DNA of 64,000 nucleotides. Origin: Soonwooa buanensis (GTDB taxonomy: Bacteria; Bacteroidota; Bacteroidia; Flavobacteriales; Weeksellaceae). The notes under the pieces are model-generated. The model saw only the letters and a program-made list of their open reading frames with translations, had not been told where the DNA came from and ran no database searches. The DNA lies in contig NZ_FUYZ01000001.1 in NCBI RefSeq assembly GCF_900167905.1, forward strand, positions 124,001 through 188,000, written 5' to 3'. Positions 44,035 through 53,084 of this stretch are shown one piece after another. The position numbers and the translations under genes were made by a program. The stretch's first letter is position 1. The number at the start of each line of letters is the position of its first letter.

Positions 44035-46221
44035 TTAATAACAATCTGTTAGAATTTGATTTTCATACGAGCTTAGCGGCTGTTGATGGTATTTTAAAGT
44101 GATTTCTTCTAAAGCTTTTTCAACGTCGCGTTGCATTTTTAACGCACCACAAATCATGATTATTCCGCCATTTTTTAATAAATCTGCGAAATAAACTTCA
44201 TCATTTTTGATTAAATCCATCACATATTGCTTATTTTCTTCACGAGAAAAAGCCAAGTGTAAACTTTCTAAATGACCTTTCGATTGCTGTTCTTGACCGA
44301 ATTTTTGATATTCTTTGGCTTGAGAATTATCAAATCTAAAACCAGAATACAAGCGAATATTTTTCTTGCTCGAATTTTCGTCGATCATTCCTAAAAATGG
44401 AGCGATTCCCGTTCCATTCGCAATCATTGCTACATTTTGAGCATCATTCGGTAAATGGAATTTTGCATTTTCCATGATTCGTCCATTAATTTTGGAACCG
44501 ATTTTTAATTGATTCAAATATTCGGAACCTAAACCACCAGGAAATAATTTAACCAACAATTGAATGTTTTGTCCCACTTTTCCAACCGAATAAAAACGCT
44601 CTTTATTATTGTTTTCAGGATAAATCGCAAGCAAATCTCCCGATTCAAAAATTTGTTTATTGGTTGGTTTTAAAATGATTTTAAAAGTTGAATTCTCTTC
44701 CGTTGGAATTGATTTCTCAACAACTTCAAATTCTTTGAGATTTGGAATTTTAGATTCGTAAACTGTTGGCGCTGTTGCCAAAGCCAACAAACTTTTCTCG
44801 CTCCAAAGTTGCGCCCAATGCACAAATTCCTGTGTTGAACGATCGTTTACAGTACATAAATTCACCAATTCGGTTGCCCAAGATTGTTCATTTAAAATTT
44901 GATTCACCGAAACTGCAAATTCACAATAATCAGCGTAAGATTTAGATCCAAAACCAACCACCGAAAACGAAATAGGATGATCTTGAGGTGTTTTTTTAAC
45001 CAAATTTTCAAAACGATTGGCATTAGTTGGCGCTTCTCCAAGTCCGTAGGTTGACGTAAAAATCACCAATTGTTGCGCATTTGGATAAGCTTCATATTGA
45101 TTCATTTGAGCCAAAAAGGACTTCTTCCCTTGTCCCAACAATTGTTTATGAATATTATCGGCAAAAGTTAAGGTTGTTCCGTTCTCAGAGCCGACCAACA
45201 AAACGATTTCGGCATCTTTGCTTTTGTATTGATTTTTAATTTTAGTTCGAGTTCTGCGGAACATAATCACGAAACCTGTGTAAATAAAAAATACAATATT
45301 CAACGAAGCTAAACCTAAGATAAACGCCCAAACACGGCTTGTTTTCCCTGTATGAAGATCGAGGTTTATCTTTTCTAAAACTGCGGAATACGGATATTTG
45401 GTTTCGGAAATAATTTCGCCTGTAACTTGATTTACCGATACCGAACGATCTTTTAAATGAACGATAAACGGTTCGGCTTCATCATCGGGAACGAAAGGAA
45501 ATTCGATTCGCTCAACATCGTCCAAAGTGGTATTTTTAAAGAAAGGAATATCTTTTAAATCCTTGGCTTCACCCGCTTTCGCGGTATGTTTTATTTCTTG
45601 ACTTTCACCTTTAAAAAAATCCAATCGAACCATGAAAATAATGGTTCCCGTTAAGGCAACAATCAAAATCGGAATCAACAATAATCGTCCCGAAACCACA
45701 TGAAAATATTGCGAGAAAAAGTCTTTCCGAATTCGTGTAAAGAAATGTTTAATCCCTTGCTGACGCTTTAAAATAAGGACAAAACCACTAATGGAAATCA
45801 AAAATAAAATGAAGGAAACCACGCCAACAATCGCTCTTCCGGTTTCTTTTAAAAACAGAGAACGGTGCAATGCAGTCGTCCAATTAATGAAGTCGCTTTT
45901 GGGTTTTATGTCACCAATTTTCTTTCCAGAATTGGGATCAATATAGGATTTTACTGGATTTCCGTTTTCGTCCAAAGCGTCGATGGTCACGAAATCGTTG
46001 TGATCCACCTTCACTTCTATCACTTCAAAATACGAGTCTCGAAGTGTGGGCAAAACCTGTCCCAGATTGAGTTCTTGAAAATTTTCTACACGGTACGCCG
46101 GAGCTTTTTCATCTATCGCATCGTACGCCAAAATAACGCCCGTAACCGACAGAATCAAAAGGAAAGCGGACGAAATAATCGCCAACGCCAAATGAGCATA
46201 CCGCCAAATAGATACGGTCAT
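44035..46221 (-). CDS. PepSY-TM/flavodoxin/FAD-NAD(P) reductase fusion
   Basis: 728 residues. The N-terminal half (about 1-320) is a PepSY-TM unit with four membrane helices (AHLALAIISSAFLLILSVTG, GVVSFILFLISISGFVLIL, LLLIPILIVALTGTIIFMV, VWAFILGLASLNIVFFIY). A flavodoxin module follows (VLLVGSENGTTLTFADNI, about 344-480), then a CPR-type FAD domain (RFYSVGKVG) and an NAD(P) domain (IANGTGIAPFLGMI ... IMICGALKMQRDV). It can pass electrons from cytoplasmic NAD(P)H across the inner membrane. It starts 3 bp after DUF2271. Likely a ferric reductase or feeder of a flavinylated partner (inference). Confidence 0.92.
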   Translation of the reverse strand: MTVSIWRYAHLALAIISSAFLLILSVTGVILAYDAIDEKAPAYRVENFQELNLGQVLPTLRDSYFEVIEVKVDHNDFVTIDALDENGNPVKSYIDPNSGKKIGDIKPKSDFINWTTALHRSLFLKETGRAIVGVVSFILFLISISGFVLILKRQQGIKHFFTRIRKDFFSQYFHVVSGRLLLIPILIVALTGTIIFMVRLDFFKGESQEIKHTAKAGEAKDLKDIPFFKNTTLDDVERIEFPFVPDDEAEPFIVHLKDRSVSVNQVTGEIISETKYPYSAVLEKINLDLHTGKTSRVWAFILGLASLNIVFFIYTGFVIMFRRTRTKIKNQYKSKDAEIVLLVGSENGTTLTFADNIHKQLLGQGKKSFLAQMNQYEAYPNAQQLVIFTSTYGLGEAPTNANRFENLVKKTPQDHPISFSVVGFGSKSYADYCEFAVSVNQILNEQSWATELVNLCTVNDRSTQEFVHWAQLWSEKSLLALATAPTVYESKIPNLKEFEVVEKSIPTEENSTFKIILKPTNKQIFESGDLLAIYPENNNKERFYSVGKVGQNIQLLVKLFPGGLGSEYLNQLKIGSKINGRIMENAKFHLPNDAQNVAMIANGTGIAPFLGMIDENSSKKNIRLYSGFRFDNSQAKEYQKFGQEQQSKGHLESLHLAFSREENKQYVMDLIKNDEVYFADLLKNGGIIMICGALKMQRDVEKALEEITLKYHQQPLSSYENQILTDCY

Positions 46222-46224
46222 TTT

Positions 46225-46716
46225 TTACTGAACTTTTAAAAATCGAATCGCTTTGATGTAACCGCCGCCAGTAACGCTCGCTTTATTGTCTAAAACCGCC
46301 GATGATAAAGCAACTTCCGCATCTTTTGCGTAGTATTTTTGAGTTTCAACGGCAGATTCGAAACGGATTTTGTAACCTTTATCCAATTTTGTCGTGTCAA
46401 ATTCAATTAAACGTGTTGCTCTCGCACCACCAGCAACCGAAGCTCCTGTGATTCCGTTTAATTTTTGCTTTTTAACTTTTTGAAATTTGTCCCATTCTTT
46501 CAGCGTGTTGTACCACTCGTTATCGGTTCCTAAAACGCCCAAAGTCTGCTCGTACTGCCCTTTCGGATTGATTAGCGAAATCACCACATAGGCTTCTTTC
46601 CCCGAATAAGCATTCATCTGAATCATCGTTTTGTACTTCGTTGTTTGAGCGAAAACTGAATTGGACAAAACCAATGCAAACATGCTCAAAACCATAACTT
46701 TCCAGTTCTTTTTCAT
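46225..46716 (-). CDS. DUF2271 periplasmic protein
   Basis: 163 residues: signal peptide (to SVFAQ), then a beta-rich DUF2271 domain (KYKTMIQMNAYSGKEAYVVI, NEWYNTLKEWDKFQK). The region LNGITGASVAGGARATRLIE contains TGAS, similar in form to the SGAT-type site modified by ApbE, but the residue expected to carry FMN is Ala here. DUF2271 proteins are regularly encoded with PepSY reductases and ApbE and are thought to be periplasmic electron-transfer partners. It sits between ankyrin (6 bp) and PepSY (3 bp) genes. Confidence 0.88.
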   Translation of the reverse strand: MKKNWKVMVLSMFALVLSNSVFAQTTKYKTMIQMNAYSGKEAYVVISLINPKGQYEQTLGVLGTDNEWYNTLKEWDKFQKVKKQKLNGITGASVAGGARATRLIEFDTTKLDKGYKIRFESAVETQKYYAKDAEVALSSAVLDNKASVTGGGYIKAIRFLKVQ

Positions 46717-46722
46717 AATCTT

Positions 46723-48198
46723 TTATTTCAAAAAGTCGATTGACACTTTATTTTTTGTTAAGAATTCGTTTTCCTTAGCCAAATCGTATGCCGTTTCTTC
46801 GAATTCTGTTTTTAAATCTTTTTTAACGCCTAAATCCACCAAAGTTTTTAGCATTTTATCGTCTTTAGAAACCAAAGCCGCCTTGTGTAAAGCTGAGTTT
46901 CCATCGGCATCTTGAGCATTGACATCAACTCCTAATTCCGCTGCTTTTTTTACTAAATCGATTTCGCCTTTGTCAACCGCCAATAGCAATAACGAATTTC
47001 CGTTTTTTGGAGTCGATTTAAAATCAACACCTGCTGTTTGCAATAAAGCTTGTTTCGCCGTGAAATCCGCGATTGCTTCTGGATTTGATTTATACGAATT
47101 GAACCAATAATAGGCTAAAGAATTTCCAGCTTTATCAGTTGCTTTTGCGTTGGCTCCGTTTTTAATTAATACAGTTGCAACATCAGCAGAGCCGCTTTCA
47201 ATAGCCTTCATTAAAGCAGTTTCGCCTTTTGCATTGGCTGCGTTTACGTTTTTAGATTTTTCTAAAAGTGTTTCAATAACTTTCGCATCTTTTCCTTGCG
47301 CAGCAACCATTAACGCCGTATTTCCTTCTTTGTCCGCAACACTTGCATCAACACCTTTATTTAAAAAATATTGAATAATTTCAAGATTTGGTCTTCTCAT
47401 CAAAGAATTTAAAATTGTTGCTCCACCAGGATTTAAAGTCTTTGGATTCAACTTATATTTTTCTACTAAAGTTTGGAAAACGTCCAATCCATTCGCTTTT
47501 GCACGCGAACCTTGCGTCGCAAAAAACAAAGCTTGATCGGTTGGTTTTACACCTTTCGCAACTAATTGATCTAAAATTTTGAAATTCCCCAACTTCATCG
47601 CATAATCTGCAACCGTTCTTCCCGCGGCATCTTTATCTTGAAGCGACAAACCTTTAGAAACGAAATAATTCGCCAACTTCAAATCATCATCATTCGCAAT
47701 GCTCATCATGATTAATGTTGAACCATCTTCATGCTTCAATTTTGGATTGGCTCCAGCTTTAATTAAAGCATCAAAAACTGCTGTATTTTGATTTCCAGCT
47801 TCGGCTGCATACTCGATCACCGACGAACCGTGGCTGTCCTTATAATGTACATCTGAACCTTTCGCCAAAAGATAATTTACCAATTCTAGATTTCCAGAAG
47901 CCGCTGCCCACTGCAAATACGTTCTAGAATGGTGTGTTTTTTTATCAATCGAATTCCCTTCTTGCTCCACCATAAATTGGATAACAGGCGTTGAAACCTT
48001 ATTGTTAATCGCCATTACAACGGGATCAAAGAATCCTCCATTCTGTTGCGACGGACTATTTCCTTTTGCGATTTCTGCTTTTACAGTCTCTAAAGTTGGG
48101 TTATTCTTCCAAAAAGCACCATCTAATAAAGTGTTTTTCTGAGCTTTCCCGAAAGCAACAGCTACTAAAAAAACAGCAGCAAAAAAGATCTTTTTCAT
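46723..48198 (-). CDS. Periplasmic ankyrin-repeat protein
   Basis: 491 residues. Signal peptide MKKIFFAAVFLVAVAFGKAQ, then about twelve ankyrin repeats from 60 to 480 (HSRTYLQWAAASGNLELVNYLLAKGSDVHYKDSHG; EGNTALMVAAQGKDAKVIETLLEKS; and so on). Ankyrin solenoids bind other proteins. It is the first gene of the operon with DUF2271, PepSY reductase and ApbE, a combination seen in other Bacteroidota and Proteobacteria in iron-linked loci. A Fur-like palindrome overlaps its promoter. Confidence 0.93.
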   Translation of the reverse strand: MKKIFFAAVFLVAVAFGKAQKNTLLDGAFWKNNPTLETVKAEIAKGNSPSQQNGGFFDPVVMAINNKVSTPVIQFMVEQEGNSIDKKTHHSRTYLQWAAASGNLELVNYLLAKGSDVHYKDSHGSSVIEYAAEAGNQNTAVFDALIKAGANPKLKHEDGSTLIMMSIANDDDLKLANYFVSKGLSLQDKDAAGRTVADYAMKLGNFKILDQLVAKGVKPTDQALFFATQGSRAKANGLDVFQTLVEKYKLNPKTLNPGGATILNSLMRRPNLEIIQYFLNKGVDASVADKEGNTALMVAAQGKDAKVIETLLEKSKNVNAANAKGETALMKAIESGSADVATVLIKNGANAKATDKAGNSLAYYWFNSYKSNPEAIADFTAKQALLQTAGVDFKSTPKNGNSLLLLAVDKGEIDLVKKAAELGVDVNAQDADGNSALHKAALVSKDDKMLKTLVDLGVKKDLKTEFEETAYDLAKENEFLTKNKVSIDFLK

Positions 48199-48230
48199 AA
48201 GGTATATGGTATGATTGATTCGTTAATTTT

Positions 48231-48249
48231 ATTTATAATAATTATAAAT
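48231..48249 (-). promoter_or_regulatory. Fur-like operator of the ankyrin-DUF2271-PepSY-apbE operon
   Basis: Perfect odd palindrome ATTTATAAT-A-ATTATAAAT. Its central 15 bp match the Fur 7-1-7 pattern TGATAATnATTATCA at 13 of 15 places (both changes symmetric). It overlaps the predicted transcription start just downstream of the -7 box, where a repressor would block RNA polymerase. An outer pair of arms (TTAATTTT 48223-48230, AAAATTAA 48253-48260) extends the symmetry. Confidence 0.65.
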
Positions 48250-48251
48250 AA

Positions 48252-48281
48252 CAAAATTAAGAATAAAAATAATACCTCCAA
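48252..48281 (-). promoter_or_regulatory. Promoter of the ankyrin operon
   Basis: Minus-strand TAATTTTG (48252-48259) with TTG at 48279-48281, spacing 19 bp: the best match to the flavobacterial consensus TTG-N19-TAnnTTTG in the window. It starts about 54 bp before the ankyrin ATG. Confidence 0.75.
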
Positions 48282-48441
48282 AAGAAATATTAAAAAAGTG
48301 ATAAAATGCAGGTTTAAGTATTCTGTGACAGATTATTACTTATCTATTTTAAAACTCAAACATGACAAATTTTAAAAATGACATACTCAACTCTTTGCAA
48401 TCGAGAATCTATTACTATTTAAAATTTGACAAAGAAACGTT

Positions 48442-49571
48442 TTATTTGACTTTTTTCCACCACTGTTGAAAAGTTTGATTAGTACTGTTAAGAATCACTT
48501 TTTCACCAATTATAGGCGTCGCTAGTCGATAAGGTTTAGCTTTTGAAAATTTAGTAATTTCTTCCAGAGGTTCATCCCAAGGGTGTTTTCCTAAGGTAAA
48601 TTTAGAATGGTGAACAGGAATCATATTCGTGGCGCGTAATTCGGTTGTAGCCAAAGCGACCTCCTCCGGAAGCTCATGCACCGACTGCCAAGCCTTATCG
48701 TATTGTCCACATTCCATAATTGCCCAGTCAATTTTAGGATATTTTTTAGCAATATTTTTGAAACGTTCATCATAACCACCGTCGCCACTATAATAAACAT
48801 TTATCTCTGGTGATTCTATAAAAAAAGAAAGCCAAAGACTTTGTGCACTTGTGAATCCCCTACCAGACTCATGATGCGTTGATTCGGTTGAAATTTTGAA
48901 ACCGTTTTTGACCTCAAAACTTTCACCCCAATCTTTTTCAATAATCTGTTCTTTCTGGTATCCCCATTTTTCATAATGGGCACCTGCACCGAGACCACAA
49001 ACCACATACTTAACTTTTGATTGCAATTGACTGACTGTTTGGTAATCTAAATGATCATAATGGTCATGTGATAACAACATATAATCTATCTTTGGCATAT
49101 CTTTTACCGAGTAAATGTCTGTGCCTTTATAAGCTTTTACACTATTTGGAAGGGGCGATGCATTGCCAGAAAAAACAGGATCTACAAGAATTTTGACACC
49201 ATCAATTTGCAGAAAAAAGACGAATGCCCAAACCAAATCATTACATTTTCTTTGGGATGCAAAGTTTTAAGATCGGTTTTAATAGAGGGAATAATTCCTA
49301 CCGGTTCCTTCATAGGAATATTTTTAAACATGGTATTCCAGATTTCTTCCAACATGGAATAGCCATCAGAAATAGTTGGTTTTTCTATTAAATTTCTGAA
49401 CTTTCCGTCTTTATAGTTTGGAGACTTTTTTATCAATTCTAATCTTTTCCCTGTAGGTAGAGCGCCAAACTGAGGCTGCTTCATGTAAAAATAGATTGTA
49501 ACTCCTGTAATAAAAATTAGAATTAAAAAAATATACATGACAATTTTTAAGACTTTTTTCAAATTCTTCAT
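48442..49571 (-). pseudogene. MBL-fold metallo-hydrolase gene with a frameshift
   Basis: The frame from ATG 49571 encodes a membrane helix (VLKIVMYIFLILIFITGVTIYFYM), then NVMIWFGHSSFF, and leaves sense at about 49212. Sense continues in the next frame with LQIDGVKILVDPVFSGNASP, the metal motif LLSHDHYDHLDY, TESTHHESGRGF, YYSGDGGYDERF and PVHHSKFTLG, all typical of UlaG/NAPE-PLD-like MBL hydrolases. One missing T in a run of six (TCTTTTTTC) restores a product of about 376 residues. Either a real frameshift or a homopolymer sequencing error. It overlaps the SDR gene stop by 4 bp (ATGA). Confidence 0.8.
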
Positions 49572-50212
49572 TTAGCTAAAAGTCGAATGTCATTAATTTC
49601 TAAAATATTTTTAACATTATCTCTCTGGACAGCATGTATCATTGCTTTTCCAACTTCTGAAAGATGCAATATTCTAGATGGAATAATATATTTTAAAATA
49701 CCTACAATAATAATGTAAGATTTTTTTGCATAGCGTTGATTTTTGACAGCTAACATACCTCCTGGACGAAAATTAACTTCTCTTTTAAAACCTAATTTAG
49801 CCAAATCATTCTCAGTTTTTCCTTTAACACGCGCCCACATGACACGCCCTTTTTCAGTAGAATCTGTACTTGCCCCACTTACATAGATAAAAGTCATATT
49901 GCTATTGACCTCTAGTAAGGCTTTTGCAAAAGCTAAGGTCGTATCGTAAGTAATCTGTGTAAATTTTTCTTCCGACATCCCAACAGAGCTTATCCCTGCA
50001 CAGAAAAAACAAGCATCATAACCTGAAATTTCTGCTTTAAAATTTGATAATTTTGTAAAATCAGGAACTAAAAGCTCCTTTAGTTTTGGATTAGAAATTC
50101 CGCAAGGTTTTCTAGAAATACTTAGAATTTCTGTAACATCATTACTTTTGAGACACTCCAGTAGGACACCTTCGCCAACCATACCAGTTGCACCAGTTAC
50201 AATAATTTTCAT
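49568..50212 (-). CDS. Atypical SDR / NAD(P)H-binding protein
   Basis: 214 residues from ATG 50212 (MKIIVTGATGMVGEGVLLECL); an upstream in-frame ATG adds 7 unlikely residues. The Rossmann motif TGATGMVGEG is intact. The catalytic region has a YVSGASTDSTEKG element instead of the usual YxxxK, as in atypical SDRs like those of the NmrA/HTATIP2 kind. It likely binds NADP(H) as an oxidoreductase or redox sensor. Its stop overlaps the MBL gene start (ATGA), so the two are translationally coupled. Confidence 0.84.
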   Translation of the reverse strand: MKIIVTGATGMVGEGVLLECLKSNDVTEILSISRKPCGISNPKLKELLVPDFTKLSNFKAEISGYDACFFCAGISSVGMSEEKFTQITYDTTLAFAKALLEVNSNMTFIYVSGASTDSTEKGRVMWARVKGKTENDLAKLGFKREVNFRPGGMLAVKNQRYAKKSYIIIVGILKYIIPSRILHLSEVGKAMIHAVQRDNVKNILEINDIRLLAK

Positions 50213-50247
50213 CAAGTTGTTTTTAAAATACAAAATTAATCAAAATC

Positions 50248-50712
50248 TTATTTCGGCAACGGAATTTGTAAGCCTGTCTTTACTGTATGCATATTAACAA
50301 AGGTTTTAAATCTGCGAATATTAGAATTACTAAAAAACAATTTTCGTGTCAAAGACTCATATTCTTGCATACTTTTAACGACCATAACTAGTATAAAATC
50401 GACTTCACCTGTCACATAATAACATTGTTGGATTTGTGGAACTTTATTAAAAGTAGATTTTATTTCATCGATAAATTCAATTTTATCAGTATCTAATTCA
50501 ATTTCAACAAAAAGTAAAATTTGAGAAACTACTTCTTCTGGATCTATTACAGAAATGTCAGCCAAAATCACTTTTTCCTCGCGCATTTTTTTTATACGCC
50601 GTTGTACAGCTGCGGCAGAAAGTCCGATTTTTTCACCGATATCACGTTGAGAAGTCAAATTATCTTTCTGTAAAATATCGAGTATTTCTATGTCAAATTT
50701 ATCCAAATTCAT
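50248..50712 (-). CDS. Lrp/AsnC family transcriptional regulator
   Basis: 154 residues from ATG 50712 (MNLDKFDIEILDILQKDN). Winged-helix N-domain with QRDIGEKIGLSAAAVQRRIKKM (about 22-43) and an RAM/AsnC effector domain (LLFVEIELDTDKIEFIDEIKSTF, CYYVTGEVDFILVMV). Lrp-type octamers sense amino acids. It is divergent from the EamA transporter gene, 114 bp apart, the usual arrangement for regulation of an exporter by an Lrp regulator. It also precedes the SDR gene on the minus strand by 35 bp. Confidence 0.92.
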   Translation of the reverse strand: MNLDKFDIEILDILQKDNLTSQRDIGEKIGLSAAAVQRRIKKMREEKVILADISVIDPEEVVSQILLFVEIELDTDKIEFIDEIKSTFNKVPQIQQCYYVTGEVDFILVMVVKSMQEYESLTRKLFFSNSNIRRFKTFVNMHTVKTGLQIPLPK

Positions 50713-50751
50713 AAAAAACCATCTTGAGATGAAACAAAATTGCAAAATAGC

Positions 50752-50797
50752 GCATAAAAATAAAGATTTTAACCTTTGTATTTCATTTATTTTTGCG
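50752..50797. promoter_or_regulatory. Candidate regulator site between the Lrp and EamA genes
   Basis: CGCATAAAAATAAA (50752-50765) and TTTATTTTTGCG (50786-50797) form an imperfect inverted repeat that spans the EamA -7-like TATTTTTG (50788-50795). Lrp binding is inferred from position only. Confidence 0.35.
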
Positions 50798-50826
50798 TTT
50801 TAATTAAGTATTAAAGGCATTTACTA

Positions 50827-51741
50827 ATGAAAAACGAAACTTTTAAAGGTTTTTTGTTTGCAATTATTGCAGCATCACTTTGGGGAATCTCTGGCACATT
50901 TGGACAATTTTTGTTTCAACAACGTGGCATCAATGTAGAATGGATGATCACTGTAAGAATGTTGATTTCGGGCTTTCTCTTGCTAATCTATGCAGCAAGT
51001 CAAAAAGAAAATAAGATTTTTGAAATCTGTAACAACAAAAAGGATTTCAATAGACTTTTACTTTTTTCAATAACAGGAATGTTGATGGTACAATATACCT
51101 ACTTTGCAGCAATAAAACATTCCAATGCGGCTACAGCAACCATTTTGCAGTATGCTGGACCAGTACTTATCACTATTTATCTCGCTTTTAAGAATAAAAA
51201 AATCCCGCGTTTCATTGATTTTATTGCTATTTCATTTGCGGTTTTGGGTACATTTTTATTGGTAACACATGGCAAATTAGATTCGCTTAATATCTCAACA
51301 ACAGCATTGTTTCTTGGCTTAGGATCAGCTGTTGCATTAGCAATCTACACGTTGCAACCCATAGCCTTGTTACAAAAATATAACTCTGCAACCGTTATTG
51401 GCTGGGGAATGCTGATCGGTGGCTTGGCATTTTCTTTCATTAAGGCGCCTTGGTCTATTGAGGGACTTTGGGATGATACAACCTATTTGTACACTGCATT
51501 TATTGTTGTATTTGGTACTTTAATTCCATTTTACTTATACCTAACAGCGGTGCAAATTATCGGAGGTCAAAAAAGCAGTCTACTCGCTTCCGCAGAGCCT
51601 TTTTCGGCAACAATTATTGCTATACTTTGGCTGAATGTATCTTTCGGAATGATAGATTGGATTGGTAGTTTACTAATTATTTCTACTATTTTCTTATTAA
51701 GCTATGAGAAGAAACCAAAACCAGAAAATGTGGAATCATAG
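50827..51741 (+). CDS. EamA/DMT family transporter
   Basis: 304 residues with ten predicted membrane helices and the two EamA repeats (FLFAIIAASLWGISGTFGQFLF at the start; FLGLGSAVALAIYTLQPIALL from about 156). DMT proteins of this kind export amino acids or other small metabolites. The divergent Lrp gene suggests regulation by an amino acid, perhaps one it exports (inference). It is followed by 222 bp without a gene. Confidence 0.93.
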   Translation: MKNETFKGFLFAIIAASLWGISGTFGQFLFQQRGINVEWMITVRMLISGFLLLIYAASQKENKIFEICNNKKDFNRLLLFSITGMLMVQYTYFAAIKHSNAATATILQYAGPVLITIYLAFKNKKIPRFIDFIAISFAVLGTFLLVTHGKLDSLNISTTALFLGLGSAVALAIYTLQPIALLQKYNSATVIGWGMLIGGLAFSFIKAPWSIEGLWDDTTYLYTAFIVVFGTLIPFYLYLTAVQIIGGQKSSLLASAEPFSATIIAILWLNVSFGMIDWIGSLLIISTIFLLSYEKKPKPENVES

Positions 51742-51963
51742 ATCTATAAGACTTCCTTTAACCTAGATTAATATTCGTTTCGCTTAAAATATTATTTTTT
51801 TGAAAATAACTTTGTAAGTTTTTAAGCCCAAAATCAAATGAAAAATTCTTTTTAGATTATTGACTTAGCTATTTTTTGTAGATATATTTCCTATTTTCTT
51901 TTCAAAAAAATTATGGTCGCAAATTTAATTTATTAAAACGCAGAACCGTATTTACAGAAGTGA

Positions 51964-52911
51964 TTATTTCTTTTTATCCGTATTATTAAAAGGCATCTCT
52001 CCTGCTCCAAAACTGCCTTCAATAACAGCTTTTTCCAAATCTAAAATTCCTTTTAAAGAAGTAAAATCAATCTTATCTGGATCATCGGTTGGCGTATGAT
52101 AGTCTGGATGCCCATTGGTATGGAAGAATAGTACAGGAACATCTTTTTCATAAAATGATGTTTGGTCAGAGCCTCCTCTTCCCTCATAATTGGTATAAAA
52201 TTTTACAAAATTATCACGATCAATCTTATTAAAAATAGTTTCAAAAGCAGGCGAAGTACCGTAGCCAATAATGGAAACGCCTGTTTCTTTGTTCAGTCGG
52301 CCAATCATATCCATATTCAGCATCCACAGGACTTTTGACAAATCATAAGTTGGATTCTTAACAAAATATCTAGAACCAACCAGTCCCAACTCTTCTGCAC
52401 CAAAAGCAATAAATAAAAAATTAACAGGCTCTATAATTTTATTTTGAGAATAAATGCGCGCCAATTCTAATAAGCCTGCAACACCAGAAGCATTGTCATC
52501 TGCTCCATTATGAATAATCCCATAACTATCTTTTGCTAAAGAACTCCCCTGTTTCCCTTCTCCAATATGGTCATAATGAGCCCCGATAACCACCGTTTTA
52601 TCAGCGTTATTATCCAAAAAAGCAATGACATTTTTTGCTCTTCGAATACTGTCACGAACTTTTACCTTTTTAATTTTCGCTTCAAAATTTTGATAAAACC
52701 CATCTGTTCCTAAGGCTTGCAAATCATATTTTTTAAATTGTTTCTGTATATATTTTGCCGCTCTCAGATTTTCTTTACTACCCGTTCCGCGTCCTTTCAT
52801 CTTGTCTGAAGCCAAATAATAGACATGCTTTTCCAAATTTTTAATTTCAATTTCTTGCGAAAAAGTAAACATACTAAAGCTTAAAAACATCATTATAAAA
52901 AACAATCTCAT
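51964..52911 (-). CDS. Secreted M28 family metallopeptidase
   Basis: 315 residues from ATG 52911 (MRLFFIMMFLSFSMFTFSQ, signal peptide); an in-frame ATG 21 bp upstream is less likely. Zinc-site motifs: GAHYDHIGEG (His, Asp), NGADDNASGVAGLLELA, FGAEELGLVGSRYF (catalytic Glu-Glu), LNMDMIGRLN and the terminal His in HTPTDDPDKID. There is no PA insert, unlike the M28 enzyme at 20382. It is an aminopeptidase-type enzyme of the periplasm or outside. Divergent from mnmE. Confidence 0.92.
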   Translation of the reverse strand: MRLFFIMMFLSFSMFTFSQEIEIKNLEKHVYYLASDKMKGRGTGSKENLRAAKYIQKQFKKYDLQALGTDGFYQNFEAKIKKVKVRDSIRRAKNVIAFLDNNADKTVVIGAHYDHIGEGKQGSSLAKDSYGIIHNGADDNASGVAGLLELARIYSQNKIIEPVNFLFIAFGAEELGLVGSRYFVKNPTYDLSKVLWMLNMDMIGRLNKETGVSIIGYGTSPAFETIFNKIDRDNFVKFYTNYEGRGGSDQTSFYEKDVPVLFFHTNGHPDYHTPTDDPDKIDFTSLKGILDLEKAVIEGSFGAGEMPFNNTDKKK

Positions 52912-53072
52912 ATACTTCTTAGATTTAAGCAAAAGTAATTAAATTCTTTCAGTGAAATTGACACCACATTTCGAAAACTTTAATAAACTTCTAAACCTTC
53001 TTTTAATAATTAAAATTTATCCACAACAAGAGATAAAGCTTTATGACCTGATATTTCAAATTTAAAAAGCCG

Positions 53073-53080
53073 TAAATTTG
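53073..53080 (+). promoter_or_regulatory. mnmE -7 box (TAAATTTG)
   Basis: Exact TAnnTTTG match ending 4 bp before the mnmE ATG. The expected start site falls at or within 2 bp of the ATG, so the transcript would be leaderless or nearly so. Confidence 0.5.
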
Positions 53081-53084
53081 CAGC

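Noticed and set aside
49205-49220. Programmed ribosomal frameshift in the MBL gene
   Set aside because: A six-T run alone with no downstream stem or SD-like stimulator; homologs of this family are made in one frame. Kept as a frameshift lesion.
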